DNA of 34,259 nt from Microbacterium testaceum (GCF_001476285.1 NZ_LDRU01000097.1:1-34259); one strand, 5' to 3'; numbered from the stretch's first letter, positions 26,177 to 34,259 are shown. Notes: generated from the letters alone by a model not told the origin. Translations and numbers: made by a program.

Positions 26177-26407
26177 TCAGTGGGCCTTCGAGCTGGTCTT
26201 CGAGCCGTTCGCGCCGTATCCGGCCTTGCCCATGGCCCATCCGACGATCGCGCCGACGACGAGCAGACCCACCGAGGCCCACACGAGCACGGGCATGTCG
26301 AGCCAGAAGAAAAGCGTTCCGAGCGTGAACGCGAGCAGCATGATGATCACGGCCGTCCAGGCGGCGGGCGAGTGTCCGTGGCCGGGATCACCGATGGGGT
26401 TGCTCAT
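26177..26407 (-). CDS. HGxxPAAW-family small membrane protein of the trp cluster
   Basis: A 76-residue protein with the motif HGHSPAAW at residues 10-17, then two membrane helices (about 18-35 and 41-58) and a short basic/Gly/Ser tail. This motif and size define a small actinobacterial family found beside trpC; its function is unknown. ATG at 26405-26407 follows AAGGAG. The trpC start lies 2 nt beyond its stop, so it is co-translated with the trp genes. In this window it is separated from the other trp-associated membrane gene (31511-32098) by the large repeat-protein gene. A TAGACT -10 candidate upstream (26454-26459) could drive it and trpCBA. Confidence 0.85.
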   Translation of the reverse strand: MSNPIGDPGHGHSPAAWTAVIIMLLAFTLGTLFFWLDMPVLVWASVGLLVVGAIVGWAMGKAGYGANGSKTSSKAH

Positions 26408-26453
26408 GGGGCTCCTTACAGTCGCGCGCGGGCGCAGGGGAAAGCGTGAGGCC

Positions 26454-26459
26454 AGTCTA
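26454..26459 (-). promoter_or_regulatory. possible -10 element driving the small membrane gene and trpCBA
   Basis: TAGACT on the minus strand lies 46 nt before the ATG at 26407, in the 95-nt gap after the large surface-protein gene. No convincing -35 is visible. I see no strong terminator in this gap. Confidence 0.35.
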
Positions 26460-26502
26460 TCGAAGCGCGGGTGGGCGCCGGCACGTTGGGCGAGCGCCTC
26501 GG

Positions 26503-29500
26503 TTACCGCTCGGGCGCATACCCGGGCGCGCACTCGTTGTACGCCAATGTCAGGCGCCAGAACATCGCGGCCATTTCGTAGACCTTCCCGGCGTACTCCA
26601 GGACACCGCCGAGTCGGGAAACCTTGACCGTTCGGGAGGCCTTCATGGACTCTCCGACCTCCTCCATCGTGAGGACTCCCAGGGATTCTCCATCCAGAGG
26701 CACGAGGGGAAAGGAGACCGCGATGTGGTCGCGAGCGAACTGCTGGGCAGCGGACAAACACCGGCTGTAGGTACCCGCCACCTCGCACGCGCTTTCGTAG
26801 CCCTCGATGCCGCATAGAGCCTGCCAGCTTGCGACCTGCTCAGATGCCGAGGCTCGGGCGTCGGATAGATCGTTCTGAGGCTCGTACATCGAGCCGTCGC
26901 AGTTCGGAGTAGACCAAATCAGAGTCTTGTCGTCTGCGGGGACTCCTGCCCAAGGAGCGACGGTCACGGCCCCGCAGGCGAGTCCTCGAGTCGCGGGATT
27001 GCCCGGAGTGCCCCAGCCAAAATAGGCGGCGTCGACGCTGCAGTTTTCCTCTCCCCAACCACAAGCGCTAACGAGTGGTTCATCCATCGCCGGGCCGGTG
27101 TACGTTCCCCTGAGTTCGGCAGATCCTCTACTCACAGTCATCACGGGTGCGATCGCCGTAGAGAGTTCCGCCGTGGTCGTTCCCCCGTCCACTGACACCG
27201 AGGCCTCGCTCCTCTCGAGTTTCGTGGACCGCAGCGTCGTTTCGCCGCTCGTTGATATGGCGGTCCACGCGAATCGAACGATGAGGTTGCTCGCGGTGAG
27301 TACGGCGTTTTCGGAGACGTAGATGCCGTTCCAGCGGTTGTTTTCGGGTTTGGTGTCGTCGCCGTCGGCGAGGGTGTCTCCTCCGACGCTGTCATCGGCG
27401 AGGGACGTGAACGTCACCGGAGCAGCAGCGGTGCCATTCACGATCAGAGAACCTTCAACCGAGATTCCGACGCTCTCTTCGACTTTCACGACTGTCCCGG
27501 CCGCGACCGTGAGTGTCGAACCGGCGCTGATTCGGATGCCGCCTTCGACGCCGCGGTCGTAGAGATCCCGGTTGAGGATGAGCTGGGGGCCTGTGGTGGG
27601 CAGCGTCCAGTTCTCGACGAGTGTTCCGGAGAGGGCGATGGCGTTGATGGTGTTGTTGCGGAGGGTGTTGGCGAGGACGTTGGAGGGACGAAGTCTCACG
27701 TCGGCGACGGTGAGGGGTGTCCCCACTGCTTCGGAGATCGTGTTTCCCGTCACCTTCATCGGTGCGGCTTGTGCGCTGTTGTTGGAAGAAACCACCGTGA
27801 GCGATCCGTTCGTGATCGTGTTCCCGGTGACGTTCAGCGGGTAGGCGGCGTCGAAGCCGTCCGCGCGGGTGACCGTGACGAATCCGCTCCCGTCCCAGTC
27901 CTCTTTCGAGGTGTCGCGACTGACGGTGTTGTTGCTTACGGTGGTTGCGCCGCCTCGGCTGGACGCATCAATCGAGCCGCGAACGATCGTGTCCGTCACG
28001 GTGACCGCACCCGCGGAGGAGTGCAACGCGATCCGGCCATCGACAGTGGATCCCGTCACCTGTGCGGAAGTAGCGGCGTCAGAGCCCTCGGAGGAAGTGA
28101 TGCCATAGGAGAAGCTCACACGCGTCTGATCAGCGACCAGGGTGGCGTTTCCGGAGACGTAGATGCCGTTCCAGCGGTTGTTTTCGGGTTTGGTGTCGTC
28201 GCCGTCGGCGAGGGTGTCTCCTCCGACGCTGTCATCGGCGAGGGACGTGAACGTCACCGGAGCAGCAGCGGTGCCATTCACGATCAGAGAACCTTCAACC
28301 GAGATTCCGACGCTCTCTTCGACTTTCACGACTGTCCCGGCCGCGACCGTGAGTGTCGAACCGGCGCTGATTCGGATGCCGCCTTCGACGCCGCGGTCGT
28401 AGAGATCCCGGTTGAGGATGAGCTGGGGGCCTGTGGTGGGCAGCGTCCAGTTCTCGACGAGTGTTCCGGAGAGGGCGATGGCGTTGATGGTGTTGTTGCG
28501 GAGGGTGTTGGCGAGGATGTTGGAGGGGCGAAGTTTCACGTCGGCGACGGTGAGGGGTGTCCCCACTGCTTCGGAGATCGTGTTTCCCGTCACCTTCATC
28601 GGTGCGGCTTGTGCGCTGTTGTTGGAAGAGATGACCGTGAGCGATCCGTTCGTGATCGTGTTCCCGGTGACGTTCAGCGGGTAGGCGGCGTCGAAGCCGT
28701 CCGCGCGGGTGACCGTGACGAATCCGCTCCCGTCCCAGTCCTCTTTCGAGGTGTCGCGACTGACGGTGTTGTTGCTTACGGTGGTTGCGCCGCCTCGGCT
28801 GGACGCATCAATCGAGCCGCGAACGATCGTGTCCGTCACGGTGACCGCACCCGCGGAGGAGTGCAACGCGATCCGGCCATCGACAGTGGATCCCGTCACC
28901 TGTGCGGAAGCAGCGGCGTCAGAGCCCTCGGAGGAAGTGATGCCATAGGAGAAGCTCACACGCGTCTGATCAGCGACCAGGGTGGCGTTTCCGGAGACGT
29001 AGATGCCGTTCCAGCGGTTGTTTTCGGGTTTGGTGTCGTCGCCGTCGGCGAGGGTGTCTCCCCCGACACTGTCATCGGCGAGGGAGGTGAACGTCACCGG
29101 AGCAGCCGATGTGCCATTCACGACCAGGGAACCCTCAACCGTGAACGTCATGTTTTCCGCGAATTTCACGACCGTGCCCGCCGCGATCGTGAGCGTCGAA
29201 CCGGAAGCCACCGAGACATCCTTCGAGACGATGTACACCGTTGGAACGGTCGGGGCCCAGGTCGTGTCCGTGACGATGTCGCTGGTCACGCGCACGATCA
29301 CCGTCGACGGCACGAGCTTCTCAGCGCTGGTCTTGCTCGTCGACGAGTAATTCGCCTTCACACCGGTGACGGTCACGGTGAGCTTGGCACCGGCATCCGC
29401 TTGAGTGATCGTGTAGGTCTTCGATGTGGCGCCGCTGATCGTCGAGCCGTTGCGCTTCCACTGGTAGGTGAATGAGTCCGGGGCGGGGGCCCATGTCCCC

Positions 29501-31359
29501 GTCGACGCGGTCACGGTCTTGCCGATCTCGACCGTGCCGGAGATGCGCGGCGCAGGGGCCGAGGAGAAGACACCGGGAACCGCTTGAGCGGAGCTCACCC
29601 GCTTCACGGTTGTGTAACCGGCCTTCGACCCCGTGACCGTGAATCGCAGCTGGGCGCCGCGATCCTCCGCGGTCACGAGATAGGCGGTCGACGTCGCGCC
29701 CGGGATTGCGACGCCATTACGCGTCCACTGGTACGTCAGCTTGCTCGGCTGCGGACCCCACGTCCCCACGACGCCGAACAGAGTCCCCCCGACCCGGGCC
29801 AAGCCCGTCACCGCGGGTGTCGGGGCGCTCGTGAAGGAGGCCGCACCCATCGTCGCGCCTGTGCTCGTTGCGGAGGCAGCGGTGTAACCGGCTTTGCGTC
29901 CTGTCACGGTGACGGTGATCGCCGAGTTCACGTCGGCTGCAACGACCTTGTAGGTCGACGCTGTCGCGCCGGCGATCGGGCTGCCGCCACGATTCCATTG
30001 GAACGCGTAGGAGTCGGGCGTGGGTCCCCACGTCCCCGTGGAAGCGGTGAGGACAGAATCGACGGTCGGGGTGCCCGAGAACGTCGGAACGGGAACGGCC
30101 GCGAACGTCAGCGTCGGCACCGAAGCGGAGGAACTGACGCGGGTCGTCGTCACGTATCCGGGAGCCGACGCCGTCACGCTCACACTCAGCCGGGTCCCGG
30201 CATCCGCTGTCCCCACCCGATACGTGGATGCGGTCGCTCCGGCGATCGCCGTTCCGTTGCGCCTCCACTGGTAGGCGAATGTCGCGGGCACGGGTGCCCA
30301 CGTGCCGGTCACGGCCCGAACGGTCGACCCCACGCTCGCCGTGCCGGTGATCGAGGGGGACGGGGCGCTGGTGAAGGGAGCCGGAGCCGAAGTCTGCGCG
30401 GCGCTGGTCTGGGAAGCCGGGGTGTAACCGGCTTTCCGGGCCGTCACGGTGACCGTGATCTTCTTGCCGCTGTCCGCGGGAGCGATCGTGTAGGTCGGGG
30501 ACGTCGCCCCCGTGATCGCTGCGCCGTCACGGTTCCACTGGTACGTCAGGGAGTCGGGCACCGGTGCCCACGTGCCCGGCGCTGCCCTGAGGGTCGATCC
30601 GACGGTCATCTTTCCGCTGTACGTCGGTATGGGAAGCGTCGTGAAGGTCCGCGCGGGAATGGCGACGGGCGAGCTGGTTCGCGCGGTCGTCGTGTATCCG
30701 GGGGCCGACGCTGTCACGGTCAGGGTGATCGCTGCTCCCGCATCTGCGGCGGCCACGCGGTACGTCGTCGATGTCGCCCCAGAGATCGCCGCCCCGCCCC
30801 GCTTCCATTGATAGGTGAAGGCACCGGGCGTCGGTGCCCAGGTTCCGGTCGCGCCGGTCAGGGTCGAGCCGATCGCGCCCTTCCCCGTGATGGTGGGGGC
30901 GGGCGCGGTGGTGAAGGACGCCGTCGTCGCCGCCTTGCCGTCGCTCGTGACCGAGGTTTTGGGGTATCCGGTCTTGGTGCCGATGACCGTGACGGTGATC
31001 TTCGTTCCCGCGTCCTGGGCGGTCAGGCGGTAGGTCGGTGCGGTGGCGCCCGTGATCAGCGTTCCGTTCCGTCGCCACTGGTACGCGAAAGAGTCCGGCG
31101 CGGGCTTCCATGTCCCCGTGACCGCGGTCAGCTTCGAGCCCACCGTCATCGACCCGGTGAAGGTAGGCTTCGGCGTCACGGTGAAGGCTGCGGCACTCGT
31201 ACGGGCGGTCGACGTCGGCGACGGTGTCGGGTCCGCCCAGGCAGCGTGCACGCTCCCCACGCTGAGCGTGGCAGCGATGAGCATCGCCGCAGCGGCGCGG
31301 AGACTGTTACGTGCCCCTCGCAGACGCAAGTGGACGTACGGATAGCGGCGCGCGCGCAT
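26503..31359 (-). CDS. large secreted repeat protein: seven Ig-like repeats, beta-helix modules, cysteine-containing C-terminus
   Basis: A 1618-residue exported protein. A Sec signal peptide (residues 1-43, cleavage probably after HAAWA) is followed by seven repeats of about 90 residues (about 58-685), each with GTWxPxPxxxxYQWxRNG, IxGATxxTY, ADAG and VTVTxxxxGY. Then come right-handed beta-helix-like modules (about 690-1420), each opening with a GSTLTxAAGTVVKxxE cap. Two 280-residue modules are nearly identical and a third is truncated. The last 195 residues are unique and contain all eight cysteines. There is no LPXTG motif, cell-wall repeat or C-terminal membrane helix. A role in adhesion or polysaccharide binding is inference only. 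ATG at 31357-31359 has GGGGGAG 6 nt upstream. Base composition is less GC-rich than the flanking genes, hinting at acquisition. Confidence 0.85.
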   Translation of the reverse strand: MRARRYPYVHLRLRGARNSLRAAAAMLIAATLSVGSVHAAWADPTPSPTSTARTSAAAFTVTPKPTFTGSMTVGSKLTAVTGTWKPAPDSFAYQWRRNGTLITGATAPTYRLTAQDAGTKITVTVIGTKTGYPKTSVTSDGKAATTASFTTAPAPTITGKGAIGSTLTGATGTWAPTPGAFTYQWKRGGAAISGATSTTYRVAAADAGAAITLTVTASAPGYTTTARTSSPVAIPARTFTTLPIPTYSGKMTVGSTLRAAPGTWAPVPDSLTYQWNRDGAAITGATSPTYTIAPADSGKKITVTVTARKAGYTPASQTSAAQTSAPAPFTSAPSPSITGTASVGSTVRAVTGTWAPVPATFAYQWRRNGTAIAGATASTYRVGTADAGTRLSVSVTASAPGYVTTTRVSSSASVPTLTFAAVPVPTFSGTPTVDSVLTASTGTWGPTPDSYAFQWNRGGSPIAGATASTYKVVAADVNSAITVTVTGRKAGYTAASATSTGATMGAASFTSAPTPAVTGLARVGGTLFGVVGTWGPQPSKLTYQWTRNGVAIPGATSTAYLVTAEDRGAQLRFTVTGSKAGYTTVKRVSSAQAVPGVFSSAPAPRISGTVEIGKTVTASTGTWAPAPDSFTYQWKRNGSTISGATSKTYTITQADAGAKLTVTVTGVKANYSSTSKTSAEKLVPSTVIVRVTSDIVTDTTWAPTVPTVYIVSKDVSVASGSTLTIAAGTVVKFAENMTFTVEGSLVVNGTSAAPVTFTSLADDSVGGDTLADGDDTKPENNRWNGIYVSGNATLVADQTRVSFSYGITSSEGSDAAASAQVTGSTVDGRIALHSSAGAVTVTDTIVRGSIDASSRGGATTVSNNTVSRDTSKEDWDGSGFVTVTRADGFDAAYPLNVTGNTITNGSLTVISSNNSAQAAPMKVTGNTISEAVGTPLTVADVKLRPSNILANTLRNNTINAIALSGTLVENWTLPTTGPQLILNRDLYDRGVEGGIRISAGSTLTVAAGTVVKVEESVGISVEGSLIVNGTAAAPVTFTSLADDSVGGDTLADGDDTKPENNRWNGIYVSGNATLVADQTRVSFSYGITSSEGSDAATSAQVTGSTVDGRIALHSSAGAVTVTDTIVRGSIDASSRGGATTVSNNTVSRDTSKEDWDGSGFVTVTRADGFDAAYPLNVTGNTITNGSLTVVSSNNSAQAAPMKVTGNTISEAVGTPLTVADVRLRPSNVLANTLRNNTINAIALSGTLVENWTLPTTGPQLILNRDLYDRGVEGGIRISAGSTLTVAAGTVVKVEESVGISVEGSLIVNGTAAAPVTFTSLADDSVGGDTLADGDDTKPENNRWNGIYVSENAVLTASNLIVRFAWTAISTSGETTLRSTKLERSEASVSVDGGTTTAELSTAIAPVMTVSRGSAELRGTYTGPAMDEPLVSACGWGEENCSVDAAYFGWGTPGNPATRGLACGAVTVAPWAGVPADDKTLIWSTPNCDGSMYEPQNDLSDARASASEQVASWQALCGIEGYESACEVAGTYSRCLSAAQQFARDHIAVSFPLVPLDGESLGVLTMEEVGESMKASRTVKVSRLGGVLEYAGKVYEMAAMFWRLTLAYNECAPGYAPER
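27304..29106. repeat. 840-bp tandem repeat inside the surface-protein gene
   Basis: Bases 27304-28143 and 28144-28983 are two full units differing at only about eight positions by eye. A third partial copy (28984 to about 29106) is nearly identical at first and then diverges. The 840-bp period is exactly 280 codons, so the reading frame is kept. The similarity implies recent duplication or ongoing conversion. Confidence 0.95.
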
Positions 31360-31449
31360 GCTGACTCCCCCAAGATGCGGGTCCGCGCTCGGGTAGCGCC
31401 CCGCCCGGGGATCAGGCCGCGAAACGCACCGGCCGGGATCCCTGGCGCA

Positions 31450-31479
31450 AAGCTACCGTGTCCAGCAGAATCACAGCAA
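31450..31479 (-). promoter_or_regulatory. putative promoter of the large surface-protein gene
   Basis: On the minus strand TTGCTG (31474-31479) and TAGCTT (31450-31455) are spaced by 18 nt. They lie 90-120 nt before the start codon and just after the end of the trp-associated membrane gene. Confidence 0.4.
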
Positions 31480-31510
31480 GTGCGAACCGAACACTCAGGC
31501 GAGCCGAGTG

Positions 31511-32098
31511 TCAGGCCGTCGGGTCGGCGCCGCGCGACAGGTCGTCCCACGAGTCGATCGCGTCGTGCGGGCGCGAGGCTTCCGCCGTGGAATCGCCGGT
31601 CGTGCGGTACTTCCGGCCCGCGTTCGACCCCCATCGACGCGCGGTGACGAGGGTGAAGACGGCGGCCGCGGCGAGCACGATCTGTGCCACCAGTGTGACG
31701 GCGGGCCAGGGGGTCAGCGACAGTCCCGCGACGAGGTCGCCGACGGCATCCACTCCCGAGATCCCCGTGGCGTCGGTGACCGTCGCCGCGGTGGCGGACA
31801 CGGGCGTCGCGAAGACGATCTGCGCGGCACCGAAGCCGGTCAGCGCGGCGATCGCGAGGCCGATCGCGCCGAAGACGTAGCGCACGACGGGGCCCGCGAT
31901 CGACAGCGCGGCACCGAGCGCCAGCGCCGCCAGGCTCAAGGGCGTCAGGACGGGGAGGGCGTCCGAGCCCGGCACGGCGAGGGTCTGCTGAGCACCGTCG
32001 TCGAGGGTGACGTCGATCCAGGTCTGGGTCGACCCGATGACGCCGATCGCGCCCGCGAGGAGCATCGCGACGACGGCCAGCGAGCGGGGACGCCGCAT
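31511..32098 (-). CDS. trp biosynthesis-associated membrane protein (TIGR02234 type)
   Basis: A 195-residue membrane protein with four hydrophobic helices: the first at about 7-24, two in the middle around LSLAALALGAALSIAG and YVFGAIGLAIAALTGFGA, and one near 140-158. A polar C-terminal tail of about 35 residues follows. Layout and location match the family that normally lies between trpE and trpC in actinobacteria (Rv1610 in M. tuberculosis). Its function is unknown. Its ATG overlaps the hisI stop by one base (TGATG) and has GGGGGAG upstream, so it is translated with the his genes here. Neither trpE nor trpC is adjacent. Confidence 0.85.
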   Translation of the reverse strand: MRRPRSLAVVAMLLAGAIGVIGSTQTWIDVTLDDGAQQTLAVPGSDALPVLTPLSLAALALGAALSIAGPVVRYVFGAIGLAIAALTGFGAAQIVFATPVSATAATVTDATGISGVDAVGDLVAGLSLTPWPAVTLVAQIVLAAAAVFTLVTARRWGSNAGRKYRTTGDSTAEASRPHDAIDSWDDLSRGADPTA

Positions 32099-32436
32099 CA
32101 GCGCTCCCCCACGACCGGGTGCAGGTCGTCGGCGTCGAAGCAGGTGTGGTCGCCGGTGTGACACGCCGCGCCGACCTGGTCGACCTCGATGAGGAGCGTG
32201 TCGCCGTCGCAGTCGAGACGCGCACCCTTGACGATCTGGATGTGACCGGACGTGTCGCCCTTGCGCCAGTACTCCTGACGCGAGCGCGACCAGAAGGTCA
32301 CGCGGCCGGTGGTGAGCGTGCGGTTCAGGGCCTCGGCATCCATCCACCCCATCATCAGCACCTCGCGGGAGTCGAACTGCTGGATGACCGCGGGGACGAG
32401 GCCGTCGGCGTTGTACGTGACGCGGTCGACGCTCAT
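32098..32436 (-). CDS. hisI: phosphoribosyl-AMP cyclohydrolase
   Basis: A 112-residue enzyme of histidine biosynthesis that opens the adenine ring of phosphoribosyl-AMP. Metal-binding residues are visible: Asp75, Cys76, Asp77 and Asp79 in RLDCDGD, and Cys92 and Cys99 in [26 protein letters not shown] is the family substrate-binding stretch. The protein has the HisI domain only; HisE is a separate gene, as usual in actinobacteria. ATG at 32434-32436 overlaps the hisF stop (ATGA), and its own stop overlaps the start of the trp-associated membrane gene, so it is translationally coupled on both sides. Confidence 0.96.
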   Translation of the reverse strand: MSVDRVTYNADGLVPAVIQQFDSREVLMMGWMDAEALNRTLTTGRVTFWSRSRQEYWRKGDTSGHIQIVKGARLDCDGDTLLIEVDQVGAACHTGDHTCFDADDLHPVVGER

Positions 32437-33197
32437 CGGCGCACCTCGATTCCTTCGGCGGCCATGGCCTCTTTCACCTGTCCGACGGTGAGCTGGCCGG
32501 AGTGGAAAACGGATGCCGCGAGCACGGCGTCGGCACCGGCTTGCACCGCGGGGGCGAAGTGCTCCAGGGCACCCGCGCCGCCCGATGCGATGACCGGGAC
32601 CGCTGCGACCTGACGCATGAGACGCACGAGCTCGAGGTCGAAGCCCTGCTTCGTGCCGTCGGCGTCGATCGAGTTCACGAGCAGTTCGCCGGCACCGCGC
32701 TCGACGGCCTCGCGGGCCCAGTCGAGGGCGTCGAGGGTCGTCTCGGTGCGGCCGCCGTGGGTGGTGACGACGAATCCCGAGGGCGTGGATGCCGCGCGCT
32801 TGACGTCGAGCGACAGCACGATGACCTGAGCGCCGAAGCGGTCGGCGATCTCATCGATCAGCGCGGGGCGGGCGATCGCTGCGGAGTTGACGCCGATCTT
32901 GTCAGCTCCGACGGCGAGGAGCCGGGCCACGTCGTCGGCCGAACGCACTCCCCCACCGACGGTCAGGGGGATGAAGACCTGCTCGGCGGTGCGGCGGACG
33001 ACGTCGTACGTCGTGGCGCGCTCGTCGACCGTGGCGGTGACGTCGAGGAAGGTGACCTCGTCGGCGCCCTGATCGAAGTACAGCTTCGCCAGTTCGACCG
33101 GGTCGCCCATGTCGCGCAGGTCGAGGAAGTTCACGCCCTTCACGACGCGGCCTCCCGCGACGTCGAGGCACGGGATGACGCGGCGCGCGAGGGTCAT
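32433..33197 (-). CDS. hisF: imidazole glycerol phosphate synthase subunit HisF
   Basis: A 254-residue TIM-barrel cyclase that, with ammonia from HisH, makes imidazole glycerol phosphate and AICAR. Catalytic Asp12 (IPCLDV) and Asp131 (LSLDVKR) are in place, as are the phosphate loops VGGGVRS and ASGGAG. The ATG at 33195-33197 overlaps the hisG stop by one base (TGATG). Upstream in-frame extensions lie within hisG and are Arg/Pro-rich shadows. Its end overlaps hisI by 4 nt. hisH is not in the window. Confidence 0.96.
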   Translation of the reverse strand: MTLARRVIPCLDVAGGRVVKGVNFLDLRDMGDPVELAKLYFDQGADEVTFLDVTATVDERATTYDVVRRTAEQVFIPLTVGGGVRSADDVARLLAVGADKIGVNSAAIARPALIDEIADRFGAQVIVLSLDVKRAASTPSGFVVTTHGGRTETTLDALDWAREAVERGAGELLVNSIDADGTKQGFDLELVRLMRQVAAVPVIASGGAGALEHFAPAVQAGADAVLAASVFHSGQLTVGQVKEAMAAEGIEVRR

Positions 33198-34039
33198 CAG
33201 AGCCTCGCGGCGAGGATCTCGGTGACGAGGATCGCGCGCGCGCCGATCGCGTACAGCTCGTCCATGACACGGTTCACGTCGCGGCGCGGGCTCATCACGC
33301 GGACGGCGACCCACTCGGGGTCGCGCAACGGCGAGATCGTGGGCGACTCGAGACCGGGGGCAACGGCGATGGCCTGGTCGACGAGGTTCGCGGGCAGGTC
33401 GTAATCGACGAGCACGTACTTGCGCGCGGCGAGCACGCCGCGCAGACGGCGCAGAAGCGTTTCGGTGCCCTCGGCCTCGTTCGGTCCGGAGATGAGCACG
33501 GCGTCGCTCTCGAGGAGCACCGGCCCGAAGATCTCGAGCCCCGCCTGGCGCAGCGTCGTTCCGGTCGAGACGACATCGGCCACGGCATCCGCCACTCCGA
33601 GCTGGACGGCGGACTCGACCGCGCCGTCGAGGGGCACGATGTCGACCGCGATGCCGCGCTCGTCGAGGAAGGCGTCGACGAGACCCGGATACGCGGTCGC
33701 GACGCGAAGGCCCTCGAGGTCCTGGACGTCGGTGAAGCGCCCGGGGCGGCCCGCGAAGCGGAAGGTGGAGCCGGCGAAGCCGAGCGACTCGACCTCTCGG
33801 GCGCCGGGCATGCGCGCATCGAGCAGCAGGTCGCGACCCGTGATGCCGACGTCGAGGGCTCCGGAGCCCACGTAGGTCGCGATGTCACGGGGACGGAGGT
33901 AGAAGAACTCGACCTCGTTCACGGGGTCGACGGTGTAAAGGTCTTTCGAGTCGCGTCGTCCGGTGTATCCGGCCTCCGAGAGCATCTCGGCGGCGGTCTC
34001 GGCCAGCGACCCCTTGTTCGGCACGGCGATTCGCAGCAT
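33197..34039 (-). CDS. hisG: ATP phosphoribosyltransferase, long form
   Basis: A 280-residue enzyme for the first, feedback-regulated step of histidine synthesis, joining ATP and PRPP. The N-terminal [28 protein letters not shown] and the PRPP-binding region [14 protein letters not shown] are visible. The C-terminal domain of about 75 residues (from about 205) is the regulatory ACT-like domain of the long HisG form, which works without HisZ. ATG at 34037-34039 lies 46 nt after the hisE stop and has only a weak ribosome-binding site. It is followed by overlapping hisF and hisI. Confidence 0.95.
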   Translation of the reverse strand: MLRIAVPNKGSLAETAAEMLSEAGYTGRRDSKDLYTVDPVNEVEFFYLRPRDIATYVGSGALDVGITGRDLLLDARMPGAREVESLGFAGSTFRFAGRPGRFTDVQDLEGLRVATAYPGLVDAFLDERGIAVDIVPLDGAVESAVQLGVADAVADVVSTGTTLRQAGLEIFGPVLLESDAVLISGPNEAEGTETLLRRLRGVLAARKYVLVDYDLPANLVDQAIAVAPGLESPTISPLRDPEWVAVRVMSPRRDVNRVMDELYAIGARAILVTEILAARL

Positions 34040-34085
34040 GACGGGGGCTTTCGTGGTTCGTGAGCGTGTGGGAGGCGGAAGCGGC

Positions 34086-34259
34086 TCAGAGATGTCGGTA
34101 GACGTCTTCGAGCGTCAGGCCCTTCGCAAGCATGAGCGTCTGCAGGTGGTAGAGCAGCTGCGAGATCTCCTCGGCCGCGGCGGCGTCGGACTCGTACTCG
34201 GCGGCCATCCACACCTCGGCGGCCTCTTCGACGATCTTCTTGCCGATGGCGTGCACGCC
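34086..34259 (-). CDS. hisE: phosphoribosyl-ATP diphosphatase, 3' part only
   Basis: The last 57 codons of a leftward gene that runs off the right edge of the window. The readable C-terminus includes [20 protein letters not shown] and then [19 protein letters not shown], the all-alpha MazG-like HisE helices with the conserved Lys-Lys and Glu-Glu metal residues. It hydrolyses phosphoribosyl-ATP to phosphoribosyl-AMP, the substrate of HisI. The stop is at 34086-34088. Position directly before hisG fits the common actinobacterial hisE-hisG pair. The start codon and N-terminus lie outside the window. Confidence 0.92.
   Translation of the reverse strand, partial: GVHAIGKKIVEEAAEVWMAAEYESDAAAAEEISQLLYHLQTLMLAKGLTLEDVYRHL

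Noticed and set aside
27769..29475. 568-codon plus-strand frame across the tandem repeat
   Set aside because: Repetitive only because the surface-protein gene is repetitive; no start signal and no domain. The minus-strand protein has a signal peptide and coherent repeats.
26503..31359. Large repeat protein considered as a contact-dependent toxin or polymorphic toxin
   Set aside because: No toxin-like C-terminal motif, no pretoxin or RHS repeats, and no small immunity gene downstream; the next gene is the known trp-cluster membrane protein.
31491..31511. 6-bp hairpin at the end of the trp-associated membrane gene
   Set aside because: Short stem with internal mismatches and no T-tract; too weak to call a terminator.
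1..34259. Search for CRISPR arrays, insertion sequences, prophage genes and integrase attachment sites, including at the tRNA-Leu gene
   Set aside because: No regularly spaced short repeats, transposase or integrase motifs were seen. No duplicated tRNA 3' end is present, and the DNA on both sides of the tRNA is conserved housekeeping sequence.

Overview
The window is high-GC actinobacterial DNA, most likely from Microbacterium or a close relative (Microbacteriaceae). Three things point there. The codon usage is strongly GC-biased, and the heptamer GGATGCC/GGCATCC is very frequent. The order his - trp-associated membrane protein - trpC-trpB-trpA - lgt - pyk - pdtaR - polA matches the actinobacterial chromosome arrangement known from Mycobacterium tuberculosis (hisI Rv1606, trpE Rv1609, Rv1610, trpCBA, lgt, pykA, pdtaR Rv1626, polA Rv1629). 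Almost all genes lie on the minus strand; only a small lipoprotein (1799-2338) and a hotdog thioesterase (13182-13616) are on plus. I see no phage, insertion sequence, CRISPR array or recognisable defence system.

Left part (1-10.4 kb), mostly stand-alone genes: an HdeD-like membrane protein, an AEC-family transporter with a possible tiny upstream leader ORF, a lipoprotein converging on a membrane-anchored Ser/Thr kinase, an SDR oxidoreductase, a second lipoprotein, an SGNH hydrolase, a translationally coupled flavin-dependent oxidoreductase/MFS transporter pair, and a DUF885 metallopeptidase. A large inverted repeat and AT-rich half-sites occupy the one gene-free stretch longer than 300 bases (3601-3911).

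Middle part (10.4-26.4 kb), housekeeping: DNA polymerase I with a degenerate proofreading domain, a hotdog thioesterase, an ANTAR response regulator (PdtaR type), tRNA-Leu(CAA), pyruvate kinase, the two glutamate synthase subunits, lgt, and trpA-trpB-trpC with a small HGxxPAAW-type membrane protein.

Right part (26.5-34.3 kb): the conserved trp neighbourhood is broken by a 1618-residue secreted protein with seven Ig-like repeats, a beta-helix region built from a nearly perfect 840-bp tandem duplication, and a cysteine-containing C-terminal domain. Beyond it lie the trp-associated membrane protein, hisI, hisF, hisG and the 3' end of hisE, tightly overlapped. trpE, which usually sits in this cluster, is absent from the window.

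A recurring regulatory pattern is a TAnnnT -10 hexamer placed 6-7 nt before the start codon (six annotated genes plus the small leader ORF, with the SDR gene a weaker case), which suggests leaderless transcripts. The most unusual element is the large repeat protein embedded in the trp operon.
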